A program made the position numbers and the translations under genes. This document shows, piece by piece, positions 11,400 to 22,800 of a DNA stretch of 64,000 nt. This DNA is from Hygrocybe punicea (taxonomy: Eukaryota > Basidiomycota > Agaricomycetes > Agaricales > Hygrophoraceae): positions 1,922,001-1,986,000 of the forward strand of contig OY744473.1 of assembly GCA_963556145.1 (NCBI GenBank), written 5' to 3'. Each line of letters opens with the position of its first letter. The stretch's first letter is position 1. The notes beneath the pieces were generated by a model. It was not told the origin of the DNA and ran no database searches. It saw only the letters and a program-made list of their open reading frames with translations.

Positions 11400-13041
11400 A
11401 ACAAAGTGCTGCAGCAAGAGCTGGACCCTGGTCAACACAAGCCCTGCAGCAAGTGCTGGACCCAGGTCAACCCAGTACTGCAGCAATAGCTGGAGCCCGG
11501 TCAACCCAAGCCTGCAGGAAGAGTGGGACCTGGGTCAACCCAAGCCCCGCAGCAAGTGCTGGACCCCGGTCAACCTGGTGCTGCAGCAATATCTAGACCC
11601 TGGTCAACCCCAGCCCGGCAGCGAGTGCTGGATCTGGGTCAACCCAGTGCTGCAGCAATATCTGGACCCCGGTCAACCCGGTGCAGCAGCAATAGCTGGA
11701 CCCAGGTCAACCCTGTGCTGCAGCAAGTGCTGGACCCAGGTCAACCCAGTGCTGCAGCAAGTGCTGGACCCAGGTCAACCCAGTGCTGCAGCAATATCTG
11801 GACCCCGGTCAACCTGGTGCTGCAGCAATAGCTGGACCCAGGTCAACCCAAGCCTGCAGGAAGAGCTGGACCTGGGTCAACCCCAGCCCTGCAGCAAGTG
11901 CTGGACCCCGGTCAACCTGGTGCTGCAGCAATAGCTGGACCCAGGTCAACCCAAGCCTGCAGGAAGAGCCAGACCTGGGTCAACCCAACCCCTGCAGCAA
12001 GTGCTGGACCCCAGTCAACCTGGTGCTGCAGCAATAGCTGAACCCTGGTCAACCCAGTGCTGCAGCAAGTGCTGGACCCTGGTCAACCCAGTGCTGCAGC
12101 AATAGCTGAACCCTGGTCAACCCAGTGCTGCAGCAAGTGCTGGACCAAGGTCAACCCAGTGCTGCAGCAATATCTAGACCCCAGTCAACCCCAGCCCTGC
12201 AGCGAGTGCTGGATCTGGGTCAACCCAGTGCTGCAGCAATATCTGGACCCCGGTCAACCCAGTGCTGCAGCAATACCTGGACCCAGGTCAACCCAAGCCT
12301 GCAGGAAGAGCCAGACCTGGGTCAACCCAACCCCCGCGGCAAGTGCTGGACCCCAGTCAACCTGGTGCTGCAGCAATATCTAGACCCTGGTCAACCCCAG
12401 CCCGGCAGCGAGTGCTGGATCTGGGTCAACCCAGTGCTGCAGCAATATCTGGACCCCGGTCAACCCGGTGCAGCAGCAATAGCTGGACCCAGGTCAACCC
12501 TGTGCTGCAGCAAGTGCTGGACCCAGGTCAACCCGGTCCTGCAGCAATAGCTGGACCCCGGTCAACCCAGTGCTGCAGCAATACCTGAACCCTGGTCAAC
12601 CCAGTGCTGCAGCAATAGCTGGACCCTGGTCAACCCAAGCCTGCAGGGAGAGCTGGACCCAGGTCAACCCAAGCCCCAAAGCAAGTGCTGGAACCAGATC
12701 AACCCAGTGCTGCAGCAATAGCTGGACCCAGGTCAACCCAAGCCCTGCAGCAAGTGCTGGATCTGGGTCAACCTGGTGCCACAGCAATATCTGGACCCCG
12801 GTCAACCCAGTGCTGCAGCAATAGCTGAACCCTGGTAAACCCGGTGCTGCAGCAATACCTGGAACCCAGCCACCCCACCCTGCAGGAAGTGCTGGGCCTG
12901 GGTCAACCCAGTGCTGCAGCAACAGCTGGACCCAGGTCAACCCAAGCCTGCAGCAAGAGCTGGTCCACGGTCAACCCAGGTCAACCCACATTGCTCGCAC
13001 AGCTGGACCTGGGTCAACCCAACCTTCCCAGAATAGCTGTC
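11400..13041 (-). repeat. 34-bp minisatellite, right block
   Basis: Same 34-bp unit in the opposite orientation. Its inner part (11400-12472) has a different unit order and length from 9429-10150, with some local higher-order duplication (11580-11700 closely resembles 12370-12490). Confidence 0.88.
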
Positions 13042-13260
13042 CTGGGTTAACCTACCCCATGGCAGAGCTGACACTGGGTTGACCCACCCTGCCAACCTTG
13101 ACCAGCAAGAGCTGTACCTGGGTCAACCTACCACCCCACATTTCCCCAGCAAGAGCTGTCTCTTGGGTTAACCTACCCCCCCAGCAAGCAACTGCGCTAT
13201 GTGTACCTACCTTTTGCAACTATATCTGCGATTGGGTTAACCAAAACGACTGGGTCTACT

Positions 13261-13851
13261 GGACGCAGCCGTGAACGGGAGCAACCCAGGACGACCACAA
13301 CAGCAAGACCGAGGACGACGGGAATGACGACGACGGGGTGAACGAACGAACACGACGACGGCGCGAAAGGGGAATACGACGACGGTAACCAGGAACCACG
13401 ACAACGGGAAGACGACAACAGGCAGGGGCAACGACAACGAAGACAGCAGGCACGGGCAGCGGGCATGGGGACGGGGACGGGGACAACGGACAACGGAAAC
13501 GAGGACGACGGGGACGGGGGAACGGGACCACGAGGACCACGGAGCCCGAGACAACAAGGACGACGGCAACAGGGACGACGGCAACGGGGACGACGAGGAC
13601 GACGGGGACGACGAGGACGACGGGGACGACGAGGACGATGGGGACGACGAGGACGACGGGGACGACGACGAGGATGACGACGAGGACAGCGAGCACGGGG
13701 ACGGGGACGGGGGCAACGGACGACGGGCGACGGAAACGACGAGGGAACGGGATGACGAGGACAACGAGACCGGGACAACGAGGATGACGGCAACAGGGAC
13801 GACGAGGACGGAAACGGCGAGGACGGGACGGCAAACGGGACGGCAACGACA
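13261..13851 (-). repeat. GC-rich simple repeat (right arm)
   Basis: Exact mirror of 8050-8640. Reads as GACGACGAGGAC-type triplets on the plus strand. Confidence 0.85.
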
Positions 13852-15700
13852 ACACGAACGGCACGGGGCCGACGGCCCCACCAATGCCGTAAAGGGCCCC
13901 CAGCCAACGCCCAACGACGACAGCGGCCCCACTGACGCCCAACACGGCCCAACGACGACGGCGATGGCCCTCACGGCCCCAATGACAAGCCCACAAGTAG
14001 GGCATCAACACCTCGCGAAACACGCCGCCGCATCAATTGATGCGTGTGCCGGCTTCGCGAGGTATGTAGCCTTCTTACTGGGTGTGGGACTGATGCCACC
14101 GGCATCAAAAATGAACTGAATGTTCCCTTATAATAAACTTAAATATATATGATTGCTTAGAATAAAATTACAACTATACTAGGACCTTTAAAGTCACCAA
14201 CCCCAGACCCATGCCCAAGGATAGTGGAGAGGCCACCCTCCCCACTGGTGACAGTCAAGGCTAGATTTGAATGCTCACAACCATCCAGAGGCTGCACCCA
14301 AACCAGGACTTCCGTGCCCTGGCATCAAGCAGAGAAATTCGGCTCTCTCTGCCGGGGTGAGTGGACTGGAAGTCGAAGAGCACTGGGGGCCAAACACGAA
14401 GGTTTCGGGGTTTTTAATTGAAACTGAACAATCACATGATCTTAAACATGTGATTTTTGACGTGGCTAATTCCCAATCACATGACCTTAAACATGTGATT
14501 TTTGACGTGAGAATTAGCTATGTCACTTATGAGTTTACTCCAAGTCTGAGTTACTACACTAGCAATCTTGCACAAACTCTGTTTCAACTTTCTGAAGTTC
14601 ATTCAAGCTCTTACCCACTCTTACCCTCTAGTCTACCATATACTGAACAATTGCCTGAGCTACTGAGGAAATTCAGACAATTCTCAAGGCCACTACAACA
14701 AATATGTTCCTACCACAAACTGCTAATATTGTTTTGGAAAAAGAATGGTGCAAAGGTGGACTTGTTAAAATTGTTCTACTTGTACTGGGATTGAAGGAAT
14801 GGGGAATTCAAATTCATGGGAAGGCAGCACATGAAAAATGGATAAAAGTTCAGCTAGAGGTAAAGTCAGTGTTTCAGAAAATTCTATCTGCTGAAAAATT
14901 GTAAGTGATTATTGGTGGATATGGTCAATAAAAACACTAATATCAGAAATTAGAAAGGAGTCTAAAATGCATATGGATTAAGAAGAGGCAAATGAGGAGG
15001 GCCATCAAAAAAGAAATGACAAGGCATACATATTTATTGCTATTTGTAGGTATTTTGGCACATGTGAAATAATCACAAGATTTTGATGTTTTCAACATCA
15101 AAATTTAACTCTCTCAGTTTTCAGCAGAATCAGATGATTAGATTGGCTCACTTGTAGAGCAATAACAAATGCATAAAAATCCACATGTTGAATATAGTCA
15201 TTTATAAGCAAAACTGAGTATATATCAAACAAATTATTTCATTTGTATTACTAGCAGCTAGGAATCAGAATGTACTGCAATTTTGCCTATCTAATCACCT
15301 GATCCTGCCCAAACCCAAAGGAGTTAAAATTGAAATGTTGAAAACATCATAAATTTGTGATTATATTACATGTGCCAAAATAACTGCAAATAGCAATGAT
15401 TTCTCTACAAGTGATGAACAGAAATAGGGGTTCTATCATTCTGTGAATGTAATGAGAATAGAAACATGAAATATGGAACTTATAAATTGTATGTTGAAGT
15501 ATATGATACTTTGTAAAGAATACACAGTGGTATTATCTTTTGTGATGAATATAAATCTGTAAATAGCAGAAAATAAATAGTGAATTAATTATATAAACCA
15601 AACGATAATCTTCACCAGAAATTTTGCATTTGTGGAGGTGCATCAGCCTAGAAAATAGTGGGTGCAGGAGATATGCTGATAACATCAGCCTAGGCCATCC

Positions 15701-16071
15701 CAGTGGGGCCTGAAGTTATCCTGGGAAATCAGCCTAGATAATCCCAGTTGGGTCAGGATATATCCTGAGAAAATCAGCCTAGATCAAATCAGCCTGAACC
15801 ATGTCAGTTGGGCCAGGATATATCCTGAGAAAATCAGCCTAGACCATGTCAGTTGGGTTAGGATATATCCTGATAGCATCAGCCTGAACCATGTCAGTTG
15901 GGTCAGGATATATCCTGATAGAGCCTGAACCATGTCAGTTTGGCCAGGATATATCCTGAGAAAATCAGCCTGAACCATGTCAGTTGGGCTAGGATATATC
16001 CTGAGAACCTCAGCCTAGACCATGTCAGTTGGGCCAGGATATATCTCAGCCTGATTCAGCTATCCCCAAGT
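15701..16071 (-). repeat. Subterminal 45-bp tandem array (right)
   Basis: Reverse-complement copy of the array at 5830-6200, with the same unit order and the same irregular units, showing that the two ends were copied or converted as blocks. Confidence 0.8.
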
Positions 16072-16135
16072 CAGTTGGGTGATCTCATTTTCAGGCATCC
16101 CATCTCAGTTGGTAATATCTTGCTGAATCTGGTGA

Positions 16136-16612
16136 ACTAGGAGCCGTCAGCTCGCACTTGAATGCTTGACAACTAATCGAGGCAATCGCATATGCATATA
16201 CCACCACAACACCAAGTTGGGAAAAATATATGACGGTGCTCAGGCATCCAAATTCAAGGTCACCGGCGTACCTCTCACTCGCACAGTTAAGGTCAAGGGG
16301 AGGCAGAAAATTGTACGAACTGCAGGCTATTTCAACTGCAGATGCGCTGAGGACATTGCACTACTCGACTTCTATTTCTGGAAAACGTGGGTTGTTAAGA
16401 ATGAGCGGGGGGATGTTGAAGGCCTTGGCATCCAACGTGTCGATCCGCGCCTCCGACTTTTCTTTGCACAATGTTACGTGAAAGATGCTTTTCTTACAGT
16501 GGATGACCTCTACACTAATGGCGAGACCCCTGCTTGCACTGAGAAACAGCGCATCAAGAAGCAGATATCAAGGCTAAAAGAAAGACTCGCAGTTTTAAGG
16601 AGTGGTACGTAA
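16136..16612 (+). pseudogene. ORF truncated by the right end of the palindrome (unknown function)
   Basis: The frame is open from the palindrome boundary (a TGA spans 16133-16135) through TRSRQLALECLTTNRG to a TAA at 16610-16612. It gives about 158 residues without an ATG near the start. Visible features are a basic KVKGRQK segment, FNCRCAED, and a C-terminal helix KQRIKKQISRLKERLAVL that could be a coiled coil. Codon use and CpG content look gene-like, unlike the array to its right. I do not recognise the family. It faces away from the palindrome, just as the HNH-like frame does on the other side, so the 5' part of each has been lost at the junctions. Confidence 0.5.
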
Positions 16613-17010
16613 ATTATCATTTTATTATTATTCTCAAGCTGATGGCATATATATGTAGACAAGGACTTGGCAGCCATTAATAATGCTTAACTCAAGTTTG
16701 GTAAAAGGATTTGCATACATAAAGACTTGGATGTGTCTTATATACCTAAAATACTTGATCAGAAGGCAAGCCAATGTTGAGGAAATGATCCTCGAAAGCT
16801 TTGAAGTCGTGGGAATAGTGGCTGAATGAACGGTCGTGGAAACCATTAATAATCTGGATCATGTGACCCAGAACTTGCCTGATGAATAATGCAGCAGCAG
16901 ATATTCTACTTAATACAAGTAATTCTAGTTGTAGTATAAAAAACCAGAAGAGGCAAGAATAAGAATTCTACATTGAATATCTTGGCAATCAACAACTACT
17001 GCACTCATAT
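16613..17010. other. Intergenic, nothing recognised
   Basis: Moderately AT-rich sequence between the truncated ORF and the hairpin array. No open frame above 70 codons fits a gene, and no repeat was noticed. Confidence 0.5.
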
Positions 17011-17013
17011 AAC

Positions 17014-17940
17014 ATATGTATGGTATCCCAGTACCATATACCAACCCTGGTGAATGGTATCTCAGTACCATACCTCATATATGTATGGTATCCCAGTACC
17101 ATATACTAACCCTGGTGAATGGTATCTCAGTACCATACTTCATATGTATGGTATCCCAGTACCATACCTCATATATGTATGGTATCCCAGTACCATATAC
17201 CAACCCTGGTGAATGGTATCCCAGTACCATACCTCATATATGTATGGTATCCCAGTACCATATACTAACCCTGGTGAATGGTATCTCAGTACCATACTTC
17301 ATATGTATGGTATCCCAGTACCATATACCAACCCTGGTGAATGGTATCCCAGTACCATACCTCATATATGTATGGTATCCCAGTACCATACCTCATATAT
17401 GTATGGTATCCCAGTACCATACTTCATATATGTATGGTATCCCAGTACCATATACCAACCCTGGTGAATGGTATCTTGGTACCATACTTCATATGTATGG
17501 TATCCCAGTACCATATACCAACCCTGCTGAATGGTATCTCAGTACCATACCTCATATATGTATGGTATCCCAGTACCATATACCTACCCTGTTGAATGGC
17601 ATCTCAGTACCATACTTCATATGTATGGTATTGAAATACCATACAGCAACCTTGCCCTATGGTATCCGTCAGAACCTTATATAAGAGGTATGGTATTGAA
17701 ATACTATATGGCCAAGTTGCTGAATGAACCATATCTCATGCAAATGGTATTGAAATACCATACTGACAATCTGCTGAATGGTATTCTGGTACCATACCAT
17801 GATACCTCATATGAATGGTATTGAAATACCATATTCCAAGCCTGCTGCATGGTGTCCCTATACCATATGTCTAGACACTAGTATATGGTATCTCAGTACC
17901 ATACCCCACTGGCATATGTATGGTATAAAGCTACCATAAT
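17014..17940. repeat. Array of hairpin-forming units (TATGGTA...TACCATA)
   Basis: Two interleaved unit types of about 31-34 bp share the inverted repeat TATGGTATCCCAGTACCATA. They are joined by ATACCAACCCTGGTGA or CCTCATATATG linkers. Toward the right the core drifts to TATGGTATTGAAATACCATA, a longer dyad (TATGGTATT...AATACCATA). The 222-codon frame across it (17016-17684) is a by-product of the periodicity. Each unit can fold on itself. Confidence 0.88.
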
Positions 17941-18134
17941 CTTTTTCAACCATACTGAGTATGGTATTGCAGAATATTTTTACATTCTATGGTAAGGTTG
18001 GTTCAAGGAAAAGATGTATGGCCTTCTCTACATTGTCAGGAAGCATTTGAAGCTGCCTCTGGTGTGATGAATTCAATAAATTGCATTTACTGGTAGTCCA
18101 GAACTGGGGGGCCACAAGCAAAGTGGCATGTGAC

Positions 18135-19805
18135 CCTTAACTGAAAACCGTACTGTTGTTTGGCTGAAAAACCGGGCTCGATACTGATGTCTGTTGCAGA
18201 TACTGATACTGATACTGACTAAGCGATGACTAAGCAACTCAGGTGCTGCTTTTGGTGATGTTGGCATTGTTTTCAATGTTTTGCTGCAATGCCCAACTAA
18301 ATAAATACCAGAAAAATTGTCAGATGCTGTTGGCATGTTACACTACAAATGACACTGCAATGTCAAGGCTTTTTGGGCAGAAATAGAGTCAATATTAATA
18401 AATTCATTTAAATCTGCACTTTCTTTGGCACTAGAGCCTTGTGAATTGTTATTCTACTTATTCCTTAGCCAAGGCTTGTAAAATGTTTGATTTTAAGTAT
18501 ACAACAAGTTTTCAGTATTTTATTTAATGAAGAAAACTGAAGTTTCTGGTCATTTGGGGAAAAATGCCACACCAAATTAACTTTACCCATCCCAAAATTA
18601 ACCATTTATGACTCTTCTTTACCTTTCAGTCATGCTGCTGTATTCTAACTTCTGTATCCTGCCTTGCCAGCAATGTGAATTACTTCAAGCAGAATACTAA
18701 GTTTTGGTATTTCATTTTTCTTGTACAGAGATGTAGTCTAATCTCTTTGAAGTAGTATAGGACCTGGAGAAAACATTAAATATTTTTAAAATATGAAATA
18801 TAAAGCTGCCCTTATGTCAAAGTCAATATACTACAGCTTGCTCATCAGCTTTTACAATGTGGCATGTTGACTACATAGATGCCAAGCAACCTCACCATTT
18901 CCTTGCCAAATTACAAGGAACTCGAAAAGCAATCCTGCCTGTTCACAATCTGGAGGAGCAGGCACTGTTTTGTCAGCTGATGTTCACCAGTCTCACCTTC
19001 AGCTCCACTGCCTAGCCAAACTGGAGTGAAACAGTATGGGTATGGAATCATCATGCAGATATGAATCAGCATATATCATATAAGGTGTGTCTGCATTTCT
19101 GCATTCATAACCTCATTGTACGATACTGACACTGCCTATCAGCTGACAGAACAGCTCAACACCTACTATGGAGAGTGGAAGACAAGCATTAATATTTGAC
19201 AATCCCTCTCAATGTCCTCAGATGCTCGTGTATCACTTCACACTGCAATTCTTGATCCATGTCGTGTTCTGAAGGTTCCAAATGCCCCACAGCAACCACT
19301 GCGACAGCATTTTGTTGGAAAAGGACTTCTGGAAATTTCTGTTGATAGTGCAACTGGAAACTCATCCTGTCACTCAGTGTTGCCACAACACCAAGCCATG
19401 TCTGTCTCCCAACAAATTCACAGCCAGCTCAACTCCCTATCATACAAGCAGACATTGGCTTCCCTTCCTACCCCAGCACAGCCAAATCCCAAAAAAGGAA
19501 GATCCAAACATGCAAAAAATGTGGAAAAGAATCATGTAATGGAAGAAAGGAGGTAAGGTTGTGTTTGGATCAGTATAGGGATTGTGGCAAGAGTGTCTGC
19601 AATGGTAGGGACTCAAAGAGACCCAATAAGCCTTGCGGGGATGTTGACTAGCCAATGTTATTTACTGATGTACAGATACTGATTTTACCCAATTCAATTT
19701 CATTTTATTTATTTATTTATTTATTTATTATTTTTTCCTCAACAGACATCAGTATCGAGCCAAAAACCGTACATGACTTTGGCTTATAAACCGTACTCGG
19801 TACTA
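18135..19805. mobile_element. DNA-transposon remnant with inverted ends (~1.65 kb)
   Basis: CGGGCTCGATACTGATGTCTGTTG near 18173-18196 is the reverse complement, with small differences, of CAACAGACATCAGTATCGAGCC at about 19741-19762. Similarity continues outward on both sides (AAAACCGTAC and TTTGGCT motifs). The exact termini and any target duplication could not be fixed. The interior contains a zinc-knuckle fragment at 19212-19651. Confidence 0.55.
19212..19651 (+). pseudogene. C-terminal zinc-knuckle fragment of a transposon protein
   Basis: Two overlapping frames together encode a Ser/Pro-rich segment (LPTPAQPNPKK), then CKKCGKESCNGRKEVRLC and CGKSVCNGRDSKRPNKPCG, ending at TAG 19649-19651. 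Paired C-x2-C-x4-C motifs with basic linkers of this kind are common at the ends of agaricomycete transposon-encoded proteins. A frame change is needed between the upstream part (19212-19556) and the knuckles (from about 19490). No catalytic domain is seen within the 1.65-kb element, so it is a relic. Confidence 0.45.
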
Positions 19806-22800
19806 ACAGCGGGCTAGCCCGGCCTTACCCCACGACACGTGCAGCGTCGGCAACATCCGAGACAACCTCGAGGTCCTGTTTGGGGTATATAGAGTATACG
19901 CTGGGGTCGGCCTAGGCCCCGGTTACCTTGCCAGTAACCCCTCGTTGCGGTAACCGGGGGTCACCAACGCCAAACACAGCGTATACAGGCGTAAAGCAAC
20001 CGGCATCTGGCCGTCCCCCATGAAATTTGAAATATTGGAACTCCGCAAACCTTCGTGTTCGCGTCGCTGTCACCCACCCCCCCCCTCAAAAGACTGCCCT
20101 GCTCGCACGACAAACGCACGCAGCATGTGCCAGTGAGCTGCTGGCTAGCATTGATTTCAAGTACACTATAGCCCTCTAATACACCGGCCTGAGCCCCCTC
20201 TCTCACATGCATTTTTCAACGTTCACCCACCCCCTCCCTTCACCTTTGCGGCGCGCCGGTGCCCCTTGGATCTGAGTGATCCCATCTTCCAACCAGGTCC
20301 CCGTGTCCGCTTACACCTCCGAGACAGTGTCATTGGCTGAATAGATCAACTTTGGGCCACGCGGAACGCTTCTCTCAATTAGTGAGTGTCCCTTTCCACA
20401 TCTTGCTTCCATCCGGCCCTTTTTTGACCTTTGCTCATCTATAAAAGACGGCCAGTAGGCATCTCACGTCCCCTCTCAAGACCCCCCCCCTCCCTCACCT
20501 GTTGGCCATCAGCGAGACCTCGCGACTCGCCATTTACATTGTTTGTAACCCCCCCCCTCCTTCCTCACCCAGCCGTGTCATTTACCAGCCCCACAGCGTC
20601 AACCAGAGGCCATCGGACATGTTGGAACCATTGCAGGCCCCTGTGGAGTGTCCGTCATTGCCCGTTGCATCTAAGCGGCGCCGCCTTGATGCCGTGATAT
20701 GCCAAGATGACATTGGAGAGGCACGCCATGCTTTTGACCCATTGGCTCCCTCCCCAATCCTGTCGCAGCCCATGTTGGATGACAGCACCATGGAAGGCCG
20801 CCCCCTCTCGCCCTTGCGGCAATCGGTGTCCCCAAATGGGGTGAGCGCACAGAGCCCTGTGCCCTTGATTGGCCCACCTGCATGCCCTGCTTCTCCACCT
20901 CGTGAGACCATGGCATGCCCCATCTCGCCGCGCACTCAATGGTCAATGGACGTCCTCGAGAAAGATTCTCATCGGCTCTGCCTTGAGATGGTTCGGCAGG
21001 AGCAGAGTGGGAAACAGACCAAGAATACTTATGACCGACACCTCAAGAGCTATCGGGATTGGTGGGAGCGAACGCAGGCTGAGATTGCCGCTGGGGACTC
21101 GGCACGAGTCCCTCTTCCTGCCTTTCCGATCACGGCTACCAAGGTCGCACATTTCCTCCAATATGAGTCTACGCGAGGGAAGGTACATATACCTTTTTGA
21201 CATGTTGCAGGCTGGTGCTGACATTTTCCCATGCAAGCGCAAACGTGGCAGTAACGAGATGATCGCTGGCTCCTCTGTTGGGGTGTCACACGTCAAAGGG
21301 GTTGTGTCGGCCCTTGAATTCCACCAATTCCACCACCAGCATGAATACCCGCATGATTCTGCTGCTCAGATCAGCCTCCGCTTGGATAGCTGTATCACCG
21401 CTTTCGAAAAAGCTGTTCAGCACAATGAGCCTAAACGCGCCAATGATGCCCAGGTCCTCAAAGTGGCAGGGAGCTCATCAGGTGCGTGCCCCCCCATTAA
21501 CCCAATGTGTGCAGCGGTGGCGACTGACACATCCTTCCAGACACTTACTCGGCGAAGGAGCTTGAGAGCTGCTCCATTTGGTGCCTAACCAATGCAGCCA
21601 GCAGCTGTGAGCGGCTGTTCATTGCTATTCGGGATCGGGCCATGATGTTGCTATCAAGCCAGACAGCATTCCGAGGTGAGAGTGCTCGGATGCTGCTCTG
21701 GTCTGATTTGTTTCAGACCATGATCCCCTTCAATGATGTTGCGCCTGGGTGTCAGATTCCGGTGAGTGATGTTTTTGAATATGCAAGGTGGGAAGATGAA
21801 GGCTCACCGTTACTTACAATTTGTTCAGGCCTTGGCGGCGCTCGCAGACAATGCGAAGCACAACCAGACGGGGCGAGTGGATGAACATGGTGCATTGCGT
21901 CACCGCCTGCCTGAACTCTGTGGGGTTGGAGCACTTGCCCTGCTCTTCTTCGCACACTTCCATGTCCTGGGCCAACCTGTTCCTGAATTTTCACCGGACT
22001 TCAATGAGCCTGATTGTGGCCAATATGGTGTACGTGCGTGGTACAAATATCATGTCTTCTGGCCCACACGAAAGTCTCCCACATCATGCCTGACCTACGA
22101 AAGTGAGTGCGATGAAATCAAATCATCCCAAACTCAGCCCCTTGCTCTCTGCAGACCACCGTGACCGTGTCAACACCATCCATGCCGCTGTTGGCATCTC
22201 AATCTCAAAATCGACACATGCTGCTCGCCCATTCACCGCCCAGACGGCTCGCGTCCATGGTGCGAGTATTGATGGCACAAAAGCATTGGGTGGATGGAGT
22301 GATAGTTCTGGGTCCTTCCGCCCATGCTATGATCGTGCTTTACCTGTTGATGCAATGCTTGGCGCAGCCATGTTTAATGCACGCAAGCCTGAAACTTACC
22401 AATTGCTGCGTGATGCCCTTGGTCTGTTGCCGAGCCATTAACTATTTTTGTGGAGTTGCATGACTGATCGGAGTTCCTCCCAGAACCACCAAAATGTCTA
22501 ACTCAAGACATTTTCCCATGGATTGAGCAGGAGAAATCCGCTCTTGATGCTCGATCAGTGGCCAACCCTAATACATGAGATTTCGCCCTCAAAAACTTTC
22601 TTGGCTTGTTAACGTGGTTCCGTCGGGTCATCCTGCAAGATGCAGCTGTCCTTGCACCTCTATATCCTGCTGCACCTATTTTCCAGGTTGCACCATTCAA
22701 TAACCCTGTCTTCCGATCCTTTGCACACCATTCCCATGAAATAATCGCAAACGCAGAAGAAAGTGCCCGGCTTGCCCTGGAGGACCTCCCTGACAAGTAT

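Larger units (their letters stand above)
5767..16134. mobile_element. Giant palindromic foldback-like element, 10.4 kb
   Basis: Any left position p from 5767 to about 9428 pairs with 21901-p on the right. Frames open on one arm recur identically on the other, for example 7878-8645 with 13256-14023. From the outside in, each arm holds a 45-bp tandem array, ~1.5 kb of AT-rich unique DNA, a GC-rich GTCGTCCTC-type tract and a 34-bp minisatellite. The minisatellites differ in copy order between arms, and a core of about 1.25 kb is not symmetric. The outermost paired base is CACCAGATTC at 5767 (mirror ending at 16134). No transposase, helicase or recombinase frame is present, so if mobile it is non-autonomous. 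Long inverted repeats made of tandem arrays recall Foldback elements. An alternative is a chromosomal inverted duplication. Confidence 0.8.
12473..16134 (-). repeat. Right inverted-repeat arm (identical part)
   Basis: Mirror image of 5767-9428 (coordinate sum 21901). The outer end reads ...GCTGAATCTGGTG at 16122-16134, immediately followed by AACTAGGAG, which does not resemble the sequence left of 5767. Confidence 0.88.

Noticed and set aside
9313..12588. ORFs of 100-275 codons with a 34-residue period
   Set aside because: A 34-bp repeat without stops yields such ORFs automatically, and the frames on both strands are equally open. There is no start context or domain.
5761..16132. TCTGG at 5761-5765 and 16128-16132 as a target duplication of the palindrome
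   Set aside because: The right copy lies inside the inverted repeat, and five bases of this composition can match by chance.
5767..16134. Palindrome as a simple assembly artefact
   Set aside because: Flanks differ, the core is asymmetric and the inner minisatellites differ between arms, which a missed-hairpin read artefact would not produce. Long-read confirmation is still advisable.
17016..17684. 222-codon ORF rich in YGIPVPY
   Set aside because: It is the translation of the hairpin array in one of several open frames, not a gene.
17014..17940. CRISPR-like array
   Set aside because: Spacers are not unique; linkers repeat too, and the surroundings are eukaryotic. The 9 x 20-bp array at 43081 likewise has no spacers.
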